A model generated the notes under the pieces. The model had not been told where the DNA came from, did no database searches, and saw only the letters and a list, made by a program, of their open reading frames with translations. The translations under genes were made by a program, and so were the position numbers. A DNA stretch of 64,000 bases from Enemella dayhoffiae (GTDB lineage Bacteria > Actinomycetota > Actinomycetes > Propionibacteriales > Propionibacteriaceae): the NCBI RefSeq assembly GCF_002250625.1, contig NZ_NMVQ01000006.1, positions 1 to 64,000 on the forward strand. The letters run 5' to 3'. How positions within the stretch are numbered: the stretch's first letter is position 1; each line of letters starts with the position of its first letter. Positions 34,878 through 43,628 of the stretch are shown one piece after another.

Positions 34878-34907
34878 GATTTGCTCCAAATCATTCATCT
34901 TATTATA
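34878..34907. promoter_or_regulatory. Divergent promoter and candidate GntR operator
   Basis: The perfect inverted repeat GATTTG-CTC-CAAATC (34878-34892) lies next to a TATAAT on the minus strand (34902-34907) and an overlapping TATTAT on the plus strand. It sits between gntR and the dehydrogenase gene. This is the most AT-rich patch in the neighbourhood. Confidence 0.5.
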
Positions 34908-34927
34908 CGCATGCGGAGGATACTGAG

Positions 34928-35766
34928 ATGTTCATCAATGGTAGGTGGAAGACTCGGATCTTCGCTTCGACTCGCTCGAGCCGGCCACCGGTGATCTGGT
35001 CGGCACCGCCGTCGACGGCACCCGCGCCGACGCGGTCCGCGCGATCGAGGCCGCGCACGCCGCCTTCCCCGCCTGGGCCGCCACCACGGCGTACGAACGC
35101 TCGGAGATCCTGCGCCGCGCCTGGCAGCTGATGCTGGAGCGGCGCGAGGAGCTTGCCCAGCTGATGACCCGCGAGCAGGGCAAGCCGCTGCGGATGGCGC
35201 GCACCGAGATCACCTATGCCGCGGATTTCCTGCTCTGGTTCGCCGAGGAGGCGAAGCGGGTCTATGGCGAGACCATCCCGTCCGCGCGCCCGAACCACCG
35301 TTTCCTGGTGATGCACCAGCCGGTGGGCGTGGCCGCCGCGATCACCCCGTGGAACTATCCGGTGTCGATGCTCACCCGCAAGATCGGTCCGGCCCTTGCC
35401 GCCGGCTGCACCATCGTGGTCAAACCGGTCGAACAGACCCCGCTCTGCGCGGTCGCGACGGTCAAGGTGCTGGAGGACGCCGGGGTGCCGGCCGGGGTGG
35501 TGAACCTGGTCACCTCCAGCAAGGCCGGCGAGGTCGGCGAGGAACTCGTCAGCAACCCCCTGGTCCGCAAGATCAGCTTCACCGGCTCCACCGAGGTCGG
35601 TCGGATCATCGGACGCGGAGCGGGCGCGGCGTTGAAGCGGGTGTCGATGGAGCTGGGCGGGCACGCCCCGTTCATCGTGTTCGCCGACGCCGATCCGGAG
35701 TACGCCGCCAAGGGCGCGGCGGCGCTGAAGTCGCTGAACACCGGGAGCGACGGAGCTTGCCCATGA
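34928..35766 (+). pseudogene. Succinate-semialdehyde-type aldehyde dehydrogenase, frameshifted and 3'-truncated
   Basis: ATG 34928 starts MFINGRW, then the frame is lost within a few codons; the sense continues one frame over as DSDLRFDSLEPATGDLVGTA. The NAD(P)-binding part is good (PVGVAAAITPWNYPVSMLTR, FTGSTEVGRII, and the general base Glu in MELGGHAP). The gene stops after AALKSLNTGSDGACP, before the catalytic Cys loop, at about 270 of 480 residues. It joins a fragment of another gene directly. No activity is possible. Confidence 0.8.
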
Positions 35767-36148
35767 CGGTCGTTCTCGGGTCGTGAACGCTACCGGCGTA
35801 GCTGCTACATCACCGACCCGTCGGGTCTGATGCTGCGCGAACGGATCGGCACCGACATCATCCGCCTGGGAGTGCGACCATCCGCACACCGACACCACCT
35901 GGCCGGAGTCGCCGGAGTTCGCCTGGAAGGAGTTCACCGACGCCGGCTGCAGCGACGAGGACATCCACAGGATCACCTGGCAGAACGCCGCCCGCTTCTT
36001 CGACTGGGATCCCTTCCAGCACAACAAGAAGGAGGAGTCCACCGTGGGTGCGCTGCGCTCGAGGGCGACCGACGTGGACACGACCCGGATGTCACGTGCG
36101 GAGTGGAAGTCCAAGAACGAGGCCGAGGGGGTCGGCGTCTTCGCCTGA
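35767..36148 (+). pseudogene. C-terminal fragment of a TIM-barrel amidohydrolase (amidohydrolase 2 type)
   Basis: One frame reads RYRRSCYITDPSGLMLRERI, then GTDI. After an indel at about 35860 the next frame reads WECDHPHTDTTWPESPEFAW, GCSDEDIHRITWQNAARFFD and ends GVGVFA at 36148. W-E-x-D-x-PH-x-D-x-TWP with NAAR-F is the last metal-site segment of amidohydrolase-2 decarboxylases and hydrolases. Everything upstream is missing. Confidence 0.7.
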
Positions 36149-36252
36149 TCGGTTCTCGCTTCACCTGAGTCAGTTCGACAGGTCGGCGCCGCCGGGGTTC
36201 TCCCGGCGGTGCCGTTCCCGTCCTGAGCAGAGGTGCCGACTAGGCTTACGGG

Positions 36253-37440
36253 GTGATCGAGCCCCCCGAGCGCCTGCGCATCGCCCAGCTGGCGAACTTC
36301 GTGGGGCCCGTCTCGGGCGGGATGCGGCAGGCGATCGAGAGCCTCGGCACCGGCTATGTGGCGGCTGGCCACGAGCGGGTTCTGGTGGTCCCCGGTGAAC
36401 GGGATCGCACCACCGAGACCGCACACGGGATCCTGGTCGAGGTGGACTCCCCGCACCTGCCCAACTCGGCGTACCGGATGATCGCGCAACCCTGGCGGGC
36501 GCTGGCCGCCCTGGACCGGTTCCGCCCGACCACCGTCGAGGTCTCCGACAAGTGGACGCTGTCCCCGGTGGCCGCCTGGGCGCGGCGTCGCGAGATCGGC
36601 TCGGTGCTGTTCAGCCACGAACGCCTCGACGCGATGCTGGGGCTGTGGCTGCGCCGCCAGTTCGGCGTGGAGACCGCGGTGGGCGCGCTGAACCGGCGAT
36701 TGGCCCAGTCCTTCGATGCGGTGGTGGTCACCAGCCAGTACGCCGCCGACGAGTTCCACAACACCGGCGCCAACCTGGTCAAGGTCCCGCTCGGGGTGGA
36801 CCTGCGCACCTTCACCCCCGGCGCCGGGTCCCCGACCGACGACGGCGTGCTCAAGCTCTGTTACGTCGGGCGGCTGAGCCGGGAGAAGTCGCCGCACCTG
36901 GCGGTCGCCGGGGCCGTCGAGTTGCACCGCCGCGGCGTACCCCTGCGTCTCGACGTCTATGGCGAGGGCCCGCACAAGGACGAGCTGGTGGCGATCGCTG
37001 GCAACGCCCCGGTCTTCTTCCACGGTTACCTTTCCGGGCGGGCGGCCGTGGCCGAGGCGTACGCCGCCGCCGACGCCTCGCTGTCGGTCTGTCCCGCCGA
37101 GACCTTCGGGTTGGCGGTGCTGGAGGCGCTGGCCTGCGGTACGCCCGTGGTCACCTCCAACCGGGGTGGCGCCCGCGAGCTGGTCGACGCGACGTGTGGA
37201 GAGTGGGGGAGTCCCGATGCGATCGGCATCGCCGACGCGATCGAGCGGATGGCCGCCCGGCCGGCGGCGTTGACCAGGCGCGCGGCGCGGGTGCGGGCCG
37301 AGCAGTACGACTGGTCGCGTTCGGTGCAGCGGATGCTGGAGCTGCACCAGCGACTGGGGCGCGCGGTGCCCTATCGATCCCTGTGGCGTGACCGGGTGCG
37401 CGGACGGCTGGCGAGCGGTGACCAAGGAGGTCAACGATGA
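36253..37440 (+). CDS. GT4-family glycosyltransferase
   Basis: A 395-residue GT-B fold retaining glycosyltransferase. The N-terminal domain opens LRIAQLANFVGPVSGGM; the donor-binding domain has KLCYVGRLSREKSPHLAVAG and the E-x7-E motif in PAETFGLAVLEALACGTPVV. It probably transfers a sugar from a nucleotide donor to a lipid or glycan on the cytosolic face. TAGGCT lies exactly 6 nt before GTG 36253, implying a leaderless mRNA. Its TGA overlaps the ATG of the transglutaminase-like gene. Confidence 0.85.
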   Translation: MIEPPERLRIAQLANFVGPVSGGMRQAIESLGTGYVAAGHERVLVVPGERDRTTETAHGILVEVDSPHLPNSAYRMIAQPWRALAALDRFRPTTVEVSDKWTLSPVAAWARRREIGSVLFSHERLDAMLGLWLRRQFGVETAVGALNRRLAQSFDAVVVTSQYAADEFHNTGANLVKVPLGVDLRTFTPGAGSPTDDGVLKLCYVGRLSREKSPHLAVAGAVELHRRGVPLRLDVYGEGPHKDELVAIAGNAPVFFHGYLSGRAAVAEAYAAADASLSVCPAETFGLAVLEALACGTPVVTSNRGGARELVDATCGEWGSPDAIGIADAIERMAARPAALTRRAARVRAEQYDWSRSVQRMLELHQRLGRAVPYRSLWRDRVRGRLASGDQGGQR

Positions 37441-38069
37441 GGTGGAGGACGATCGGTTCGGCGGCTGGCCTGACGGCGGTCGCACTGGCCCCGGTGGTGC
37501 TGCGCGCACCTCGCCCGCAACGGGCGTACCCGGAGGGGGTGCGCAGCGTCAGCGACGCGATCGCCGCCTGTCGCGCCAGCGGACTCGAGGGTTGGGAGTT
37601 GGTCGACTTCGCCCGCCGCCTGGTGCACCACAAGTTCACCCGCTATTCGATCCTCAACCTTTGGGAGTCGCCGGCGATGGCGTTCGCCAATTCCCGCGGC
37701 TACTGCAACCAGTACAACTCGGCGCTGTGGGAGATCCTTGTGGCACTGGGTTTCCGGGCCGAGCGGGTGTTCGCCACCCGGGTCCGTCAGGACATCAACC
37801 CGTGGTGGCGGATGGGGCACATGTGGGTCAGGGTCACCGTCGACGGGCGCACCCTGGACGTCTGCGCCTCCCGCGCCGACGCAGGTCCCGGTGCCGTGGA
37901 GTTCGTGCCCGTCACCGAGGTGCTGCCGTTCGGCCCATTCACCTATCTGAACACGAACAACGGCATGATCGTGTTCACCGCGTTCGCGTGCTGGAAGTCC
38001 CTGCTCACCGGAGAACCCCTGCCCCGGTGGATGAACCGCGAGTTCGGCAGCCGGGTCGATCAGGACTGA
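37437..38069 (+). CDS. Transglutaminase-like cysteine protein with N-terminal membrane anchor
   Basis: A 210-residue protein. A short hydrophobic segment (SAAGLTAVALAPVVLRAP, residues 8-25) suggests export or anchoring. The papain-like triad is visible: Cys in RGYCNQYNSALWEIL, His in WRMGHMWVRV, Asp in RTLDVC. It is coupled by overlap to the GT4 gene, so a joint role in modifying a surface polymer is plausible; substrate unknown. Confidence 0.7.
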   Translation: MRWRTIGSAAGLTAVALAPVVLRAPRPQRAYPEGVRSVSDAIAACRASGLEGWELVDFARRLVHHKFTRYSILNLWESPAMAFANSRGYCNQYNSALWEILVALGFRAERVFATRVRQDINPWWRMGHMWVRVTVDGRTLDVCASRADAGPGAVEFVPVTEVLPFGPFTYLNTNNGMIVFTAFACWKSLLTGEPLPRWMNREFGSRVDQD

Positions 38070-40624
38070 TCGAGCAGGGTGACGGTGCCCTTCTCGCCGT
38101 CCAGGGCGATCCGGTCACCGGTGCGGATCCGGGCGGTGGCCACGGTGGTGCCGAGCACGGCCGGGATCCCGTACTCCCGCGCGACGATGGAGGAGTGGCT
38201 GAGCGGGCCGCCCACATCGGTGACCACGCCGGCGGCCAGCGCGAACAGCGGCGTCCAGGCCGGGGTGGTGATCGCGGCGACCAGGATCTCCCCCGGCTGC
38301 ATCCCCGAGAAGTCCTCCGGGCCGCGCACCACCCGCGCCGTGCCGGTCACCTGACCGCCGCTCGCCCCGGTGCCGCGCAGCTGGTCGCCGCTCTGATCTC
38401 CCATCACGGTGGGCATCCAGCGGTCCCACACGTGCCAGCGGGAGCGCTCGGGAATGATGGCCGGGGGTGTCACGAGACGGCGTCCGCGCCACTCGGCCAG
38501 CCGTCGGTGCACCTGATCCCTGGCCGGTGCCGGCGTCCGCCCGTCGTCCAGTTCCGCGGCCGCCGCCCTCAGCTCGCCCAGCCTGAGCCAGTAGACGTGC
38601 TCGGGTTCGGCCAGCGCACCGCTGGCGACCAGCCGCCGGCCGAGCTCTGCGGCGTACGCCCGGGCCGTCGGCCAGCCCAGCCCGATGTCGGCCAGGGCGT
38701 CCTCGCGGACCGGACCCATGCTGTTGGCGCTGCGCAGCAGTCGGGTGAACAGCGCCCGCCGGGGCCCGCGCAGGCGCGCGAGGATCCGCTCGCGGGCGGC
38801 GATCCGGCGCTGGTTCAACTTTTCCCGGCGGGCCGCCGGGTCGACGGACGGGTCGGCCAGATAGAACCGCAACGCGTCCAGCACCGGCGTCGGGTCGTCG
38901 GCCGCCACCGGGTTGACCAGATCCAGGTTGTAGACCGCGTGCCCGAATCGCTCCAGGTGCTCGGCGAAGCGATCACGCCACTGCTGCCACAGCACCGCGT
39001 CCACCCCGTCGGGGACCGACGCGTCGGCGGCGGCTCCGGCGCGCTGCAGGGCCGCGGCCAACTCGGGGTGGGTGCGGCACCACTGCGCCAGCCGGTGCAC
39101 CGACTCGTCGGCGCGGATCGGTGCGGATTCGAGGCCCAGCAGGAAATCCTCGGCCCGAGGGTCCCCGCTCCGCTTCACCAGCCGATCATAGAAGTGGGTG
39201 AATCCGAGCTCGCTGGTGACCGCCTCGGGGATGATCGTCTGCACCGAGGTGTAGTACGCGAACCCCGCCCGGACCAGCTCCTGCACCCCGTCGAGCAGCT
39301 CGACCGCCGCCAGGGCGCGCGGTTCTTGGCCCCGCCAACGCTGCACCACCGCCCGATAGCGCGGATGGAACACCTGCTGCCACTTCCGCCGGCCCAGCTC
39401 GGTGGTCATCACCCGGATCGCCCAGGGGGCGATCAGCACGGCCTTCAGGAACAGGGCATTGCGGTAGCCGTAATAGCCGAAACCGTTGATGGTGACGAAC
39501 GAGATGTCCCTGTCGGAGAAGAGTCGTTGCGGGCCGAAGTAGCTGTTGACCGTGTCCATCATCCCGGGGATGACGAGCTGCTCGGCCAGGTCGGCGAACA
39601 GCGTGGACAGCGGGTCCGGCAGCTGTTCGGTGATGCTGGCCCGCATGAACACGTCGTGCCGCTTTGGGGCCGGCCACTCGGTGGGCGCCGGTCCGGTCTC
39701 GGCGGGCAGGGCGGTGATCGGTCGCGATTGCACCAGCCAGCGGTCACCACCGAGATCGATCGCCCACTCCAGGTCCTGCGGAGCGCCGAAGTGGGCCGCC
39801 GCCCTGGCACCCAGCCCGGCGAGCGCCACCGCTTCGGCGTCGCTCAGCACGGCGCGGGCACGCTGCTGCGGGCTGGTCGGTCGCGTGGCCACCCCGTCCT
39901 CGGTCCGGGCGGTGAGGCTCGTCTGCTCGACCTCCGTGCGCTCGACCACCCGGCCCGACCGCAGCACGACGTTCTCGGTGTCCACCGTCCCTGCCACCAC
40001 CGACTCACCCAACCCCCAGGCGGCCGACAGCACCGTCTCGTCGCGGCGGCCGTTGGTCGGGTTGGCGGTGAACATCACCCCGGCGCAGCGGGCGTCCACC
40101 AGCCGTTGCACCACCACCGCCAGCGCCAGCTCACCCGGCACCTCGTGCGCCGCGCGATAGCTGATCGCGCGGGTGCTCCACAGCGAGGCCCAGCAGTCGC
40201 GGACCGCGCGGGTCAGCGCGGAACCCCCGCGTACGTTGAGAAAGGTCTCCTGCTGACCGGCGAAGGACGCGTCCGCCAGGTCCTCGGCGGTGGCCGAGGA
40301 GCGGACCGCCACCGCGGCCTGCTCGCCGAGCCGGGCGTACGCCTCGGTGAGCATCGAGCCCACCTCCGAGGGGAGCTCGCCCTCGCCGAACAGACGGGCG
40401 ATCTCGGCTGCGGCGCGTTCGGGTGCGTGCGAGGTGACCAGCTCGCGGATCCGGTCGGCGAAGTCGTTCGCGTGGATGAAGTGGCGATAGGCGTCGGTGG
40501 TCAGGACGAACCCGTCCGGCACCGGAAGCCCGGCGGCGACCAGTTCCGCGAGGTTCGCGCCCTTGCCGTCGGCGAGCGGCAGATCCGAGCTGCGGAGCGC
40601 CGCCAGCTCCCGGATGCACTCCAT
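38060..40624 (-). CDS. PEP/pyruvate-binding enzyme, rifampicin phosphotransferase-like
   Basis: An 854-residue three-domain protein. The N-terminal PPDK-type ATP-binding domain (LADGKGANLAELVAAGLPVP, VAVRSSATAEDLADASFAGQ, DARCAGVMFTANPTNG, QDLEWAID) is followed by a variable central domain and the C-terminal swivelling domain with the phosphohistidine in GGPLSHSSIVAREYGIPAVL. The PEP-binding TIM barrel of PpsA is absent, as in rifampicin phosphotransferases, which move a phosphate from ATP to the drug. The substrate here is unproven. ATG 40624 has GGAGGA directly adjacent, too close for a normal RBS. It overlaps the transglutaminase gene by 10 bp, tail to tail. Confidence 0.75.
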   Translation of the reverse strand: MECIRELAALRSSDLPLADGKGANLAELVAAGLPVPDGFVLTTDAYRHFIHANDFADRIRELVTSHAPERAAAEIARLFGEGELPSEVGSMLTEAYARLGEQAAVAVRSSATAEDLADASFAGQQETFLNVRGGSALTRAVRDCWASLWSTRAISYRAAHEVPGELALAVVVQRLVDARCAGVMFTANPTNGRRDETVLSAAWGLGESVVAGTVDTENVVLRSGRVVERTEVEQTSLTARTEDGVATRPTSPQQRARAVLSDAEAVALAGLGARAAAHFGAPQDLEWAIDLGGDRWLVQSRPITALPAETGPAPTEWPAPKRHDVFMRASITEQLPDPLSTLFADLAEQLVIPGMMDTVNSYFGPQRLFSDRDISFVTINGFGYYGYRNALFLKAVLIAPWAIRVMTTELGRRKWQQVFHPRYRAVVQRWRGQEPRALAAVELLDGVQELVRAGFAYYTSVQTIIPEAVTSELGFTHFYDRLVKRSGDPRAEDFLLGLESAPIRADESVHRLAQWCRTHPELAAALQRAGAAADASVPDGVDAVLWQQWRDRFAEHLERFGHAVYNLDLVNPVAADDPTPVLDALRFYLADPSVDPAARREKLNQRRIAARERILARLRGPRRALFTRLLRSANSMGPVREDALADIGLGWPTARAYAAELGRRLVASGALAEPEHVYWLRLGELRAAAAELDDGRTPAPARDQVHRRLAEWRGRRLVTPPAIIPERSRWHVWDRWMPTVMGDQSGDQLRGTGASGGQVTGTARVVRGPEDFSGMQPGEILVAAITTPAWTPLFALAAGVVTDVGGPLSHSSIVAREYGIPAVLGTTVATARIRTGDRIALDGEKGTVTLLDQS

Positions 40625-40661
40625 TCCTCCACGGTAGACCCGTCGGGCCGTCCGGGGCAGC

Positions 40662-40688
40662 AAAAAGGCCGGCCCAGGGGGGCCGGCC
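40662..40688 (-). terminator. Rho-independent terminator of sodA
   Basis: On the minus strand GGCCGGCCC, 4-nt loop, GGGCCGGCC and TTTTT: the cleanest canonical terminator in the window. It lies 25 nt after the sodA stop. Confidence 0.92.
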
Positions 40689-40712
40689 AGTTCGCTGTGC
40701 TTCAGACGTTGC

Positions 40713-41321
40713 TCAGAAGACCTTGGCGGCCTTCGCGGCGGCGAGACGCTTGCTGGCGTCGTCCCAGTTGACGACGTTCCACCACGCCTTGACGAAGTCG
40801 GGCTTCACGTTCTTGTACTGCAGATAGAACGCGTGCTCCCACATGTCGAGCAGCAGCACCGGCACCTGGCCCGCGGGCAGGTTGCCCTGGTGGTCGAACA
40901 CCTGGAGCAGGTTGAGCCGCTGACCCAGGGTGTCGTAGGCGAGCACGCTCCAGCCGGAGCCCTGGACGCCCAGCGCGTTGGCGGTGAACATCTTCTGGAA
41001 GGTCTCGTAGCCGCCGAAGTCGGCGCCGATCGCCTCGCCGACCTCACCGGTCGGCTCGCCGCCACCCTCGGGGGACATGTTGGTCCAGAACACCGAGTGG
41101 TTGATATGGCCGCCCAGGTTGAACGCGAGGTCCTTCTCGAGCTTGTTGATGGTGGCGAAGTCACCCTTGTCGACCGCCTCGGCGATCTGTTCGACAGCGG
41201 TGTTGGCGCCCTTCACATAGGTCGCGTGGTGCTTGTCGTGGTGCAGCTCCATGATCTCCGGCGCGATGTGCGGAGCCAGTGCGCTGTAGTCGTAGGGCAG
41301 ATCAGGAAGTGTGTAGGTCAT
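40713..41321 (-). CDS. sodA: Superoxide dismutase, Fe/Mn type
   Basis: A 202-residue cytosolic enzyme that dismutates superoxide. Metal ligands: His in [12 protein letters not shown], His in [12 protein letters not shown], Asp and His in [14 protein letters not shown]. Intact family length, good AAGGAGC box. It carries its own strong terminator. Metal preference (Fe, Mn or cambialistic) cannot be decided by eye. Confidence 0.97.
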   Translation of the reverse strand: MTYTLPDLPYDYSALAPHIAPEIMELHHDKHHATYVKGANTAVEQIAEAVDKGDFATINKLEKDLAFNLGGHINHSVFWTNMSPEGGGEPTGEVGEAIGADFGGYETFQKMFTANALGVQGSGWSVLAYDTLGQRLNLLQVFDHQGNLPAGQVPVLLLDMWEHAFYLQYKNVKPDFVKAWWNVVNWDDASKRLAAAKAAKVF

Positions 41322-41385
41322 GATGCTCCTTGGTGCTAGTCATCAGGGCTGACCCGCCCACTCTATGGGGCCGGCCTCGGTGAGA

Positions 41386-41465
41386 CAGCGGGGGGGGGGT
41401 ACGCCCGGTGTCGGTCGGGTGGCTTCGACAGGCTCCGCCACCGTGACGACCGGGCGTACCCCTCA
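41386..41465. repeat. Large palindrome with G10 tract and dispersed-repeat core
   Basis: Perfect 14-bp arms GGGGTACGCCCGGT and ACCGGGCGTACCCC (ending near 41462) enclose GGTGGCTTCGACAGGCTCCGCCACC-like sequence, a smaller hairpin of the dispersed-repeat family. A run of ten G (41390-41399) starts the left arm and is a likely replication-slippage site. It lies between sodA and the csbD-like gene, which are both on the minus strand. Confidence 0.75.
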
Positions 41466-41473
41466 CCGGGTTG

Positions 41474-41656
41474 TCAGCGAGTGACGTCCTTGCCGGCGTC
41501 CTTGATGTTCTCGCCGGCCTGCTTCATGCCGCCCTTAGCCTGATCACCCTTGCCCTCGGCCTCGAGGCGCTCGTTGCCGGTCGCCTTGCCGGCGGCTTCC
41601 TTGACCTTGCCGCCAAGCTTGTCGCCGGTGTTCTCCATCTTGTCGCCCACTCCCAT
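41474..41656 (-). CDS. CsbD-family stress protein
   Basis: A 60-residue hydrophilic, Gly/Lys/Glu-rich protein: MGVGDKMENTGDKLGGKVKE, AAGKATGNERLEAEGKGDQA. This is the CsbD pattern (general-stress induced in other bacteria, function unknown). AAGGAGG sits at ideal distance before the ATG. Confidence 0.85.
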   Translation of the reverse strand: MGVGDKMENTGDKLGGKVKEAAGKATGNERLEAEGKGDQAKGGMKQAGENIKDAGKDVTR

Positions 41657-41750
41657 GCCCGTACCTCCTTGTTCGGCCAGCGGCGGGGGTCGCCGTGGTG
41701 ACTTCGAACCTAGCCCCCGGTGTCGACAAAACCAAGGGTTTTCAACTTGG

Positions 41751-42204
41751 TCAGCGCATCAGTCGGTCGATGTAGTCGGCGCCGATGCCGACCTTCTCGT
41801 AGTGCTCCTTGCACAGCTCCACATGGTCGAACACGTCGAACAGCCCGGGGTTTCGTAGACGAAGTCACCCGGCCCGGCCACCCAGTCATGTTCCAGATAG
41901 CCCCACCTGCCCGAGATCGTGTACGCGAACACCTGGGCGGGGTGGTAGTGCCGGTTCGCCAGGCCGGGCTTTGCGGCGTACTACTCGTCGCACCAGCGGT
42001 TCTGCTGGATCGAGATCCACAACGGCCGCGACTCACCGTCTCGGTGAACGGGACATCGAAGCGCTCGTCATCGGTCGCCGCGTCCGCCAGATAGGACTCT
42101 GGCAGGGAACCCTTGCGCATCGAGTCCTCGATCGGCTTGATATCTCGCCAGAATTCGTTGCCCTGCTGCTTTTCCTTGGGTTGCGGTTCGTCCACCGACA
42201 TCAT
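41751..42204 (-). pseudogene. Cupin (2,4'-dihydroxyacetophenone dioxygenase-like), heavily decayed
   Basis: ATG 42204 starts a good N-terminus (KQQGNEFWRDIKPIEDSMRK, LPESYLADAATDDERFDVPF). The frame shifts near 42030; the next frame reads RPLWISIQQNRWCDE, a TAG at 41981-41983 where homologues have Tyr, then YAAKPGLANRHYHPAQVFAY (cupin metal His) and YLEHDWVAGPGDFVYETPG. Here about 30 codons are missing and the frame shifts again to FDVFDHVELCKEHYEKVGIG and ADYIDRLMR. Two frameshifts, one stop and one deletion. Confidence 0.75.
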
Positions 42205-42232
42205 TGTCCTTTCGTGGAAGCGTACGCCGACC

Positions 42233-42826
42233 CTAACCAGTGACGGTGAAGACCCGGAACCCCTTCGCCGAGGCGACCCGGTGACAGGCCCAGCCCTGTT
42301 CGTCGAGCCAGCGCTGCAGGGAATCCGCACCTAGGTTGCGACCGACCACCAGCCGGGCCACCCCGTGCTCGGTCAGCCGGTCCAACCACGTGAGCAGCAA
42401 CGCGTGCAGCGCCTCCTTGCCGATCCGAATCGGCGGATTGGACCAGATCTCGTCATAGCGAGCCTCGGGATCGGCCTGATCGGGGAGCAGGGTGCGGACC
42501 CGGTCGGCCACCCCGGCGGTGGCCGCGTTTTCCGCACACAGGGACAATGCGCGCTCGTTGGTGTCCACCGCATCCACCACGGCGCCCGGGCACTGGTCGG
42601 CCAGGGCCACCGCGATCGGCCCCCAGCCGCAGCCCAGGTCGAGCAGCCGGTGGGCCTCGGTCGGCGCGGCAAAGGTGCGCAGCAGCACCTGCGTGCCGAG
42701 GTCGAGCCCGTCGCTGGAGAACACCCCGTTGGCGGTGGCGAACCGATAGTCGGTGTCGAAGATCGTCGCCGTCACCTCGCGGCGCCGCAGCGGCCCCTCG
42801 GGGGTGTGGAAATAGTGCTCACTCAT
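42233..42826 (-). CDS. Class I SAM methyltransferase, RsmC/RlmG-like
   Basis: A 197-residue single-domain methyltransferase: SAM motif [16 protein letters not shown], acidic loop [11 protein letters not shown], catalytic NPPI motif in [14 protein letters not shown]. This corresponds to the C-terminal catalytic half of RsmC (16S G1207). Short stand-alone forms are normal in actinobacteria. ATG 42826 overlaps the truA stop by 8 nt, making trmB-truA-methyltransferase an RNA-modification operon. Confidence 0.85.
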   Translation of the reverse strand: MSEHYFHTPEGPLRRREVTATIFDTDYRFATANGVFSSDGLDLGTQVLLRTFAAPTEAHRLLDLGCGWGPIAVALADQCPGAVVDAVDTNERALSLCAENAATAGVADRVRTLLPDQADPEARYDEIWSNPPIRIGKEALHALLLTWLDRLTEHGVARLVVGRNLGADSLQRWLDEQGWACHRVASAKGFRVFTVTG

Positions 42827-43628
42827 CGCTCGTCTCCCGCTTCGACCGGGCCCGGTCGGCCCGGGCCGCCAGCTGATCGTCGGCCGGATAGCCGACCTCC
42901 TCCAGGCACAGCCCGTGCGCCGGCAGCACCGGCACCGTGTTCGCCCGGTGTGGGGTGGCCAGCACCGAACGCAACCACTCGGCGTCCCGGCGACCGCCAC
43001 CAACGGTCGTCATCGCCCCCATCAGCGAGCGCACCATCGAGTGGCAGAACGCGTCCGCGCGCACGGTGAACTCCACCCGCCCCTGGTGGCGTACCGCCCG
43101 CAGCTCCAGCAGGGTGCGGATGGTGGTGGCCCCCTCACGCCGTTTGCAGAAGGCGGCGAAGTCGTGCAGGCCGATCAGGGGCTCGGCGGCGGCGTTCATC
43201 GCCTCCACGTCGAGCGGGTGCCGCACGGCGAGCACGTGGTCGGCGAGCAGCGGGTCCGGGGCCCCGGAATCGTCGAACCGGTAGACATAGCGTCGCCACA
43301 CCGCGCCGAACCGGGCGTCGAAATCGGCCGGGGCGACCGCGACCCGGCGTACCACCACATCGCGCGGCAGCACCCGCGACAGTCGCCGCTGCAACTGGTC
43401 CACCTCGGGCCAGTCGGTCGGCAGGTCCAGGTGGGCGACCTGCCCACGAGCGTGCACTCCGGCGTCGGTGCGCCCGGCACACACCAGAGCGGCCGGCTCG
43501 TCCAGCCGCAGCACCTGGGTGATCCAGTGCTCCAGCACCCCCTGCACGGTACGCCGACCCCGCTGGGCCGCCCAGCCGGAGAATTCCCTGCCGTGATAGG
43601 AGATGTCGAGTCGCCAGCGGGTGCTCAC
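42819..43628 (-). CDS. truA: tRNA pseudouridine synthase A
   Basis: A 269-residue enzyme making pseudouridine at tRNA positions 38-40. The catalytic Asp lies in [32 protein letters not shown] and [13 protein letters not shown] are also conserved. GTG 43628 overlaps the trmB stop. In actinobacteria truA usually follows rplQ; here it has moved to trmB. Confidence 0.95.
   Translation of the reverse strand: MSTRWRLDISYHGREFSGWAAQRGRRTVQGVLEHWITQVLRLDEPAALVCAGRTDAGVHARGQVAHLDLPTDWPEVDQLQRRLSRVLPRDVVVRRVAVAPADFDARFGAVWRRYVYRFDDSGAPDPLLADHVLAVRHPLDVEAMNAAAEPLIGLHDFAAFCKRREGATTIRTLLELRAVRHQGRVEFTVRADAFCHSMVRSLMGAMTTVGGGRRDAEWLRSVLATPHRANTVPVLPAHGLCLEEVGYPADDQLAARADRARSKRETSDE

Noticed and set aside
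37388-40771. An 1,127-codon plus-strand frame over the PEP-utilising enzyme
   Set aside because: The minus strand encodes a clear, complete enzyme with motifs; the plus frame has low-complexity composition and no homology signal.
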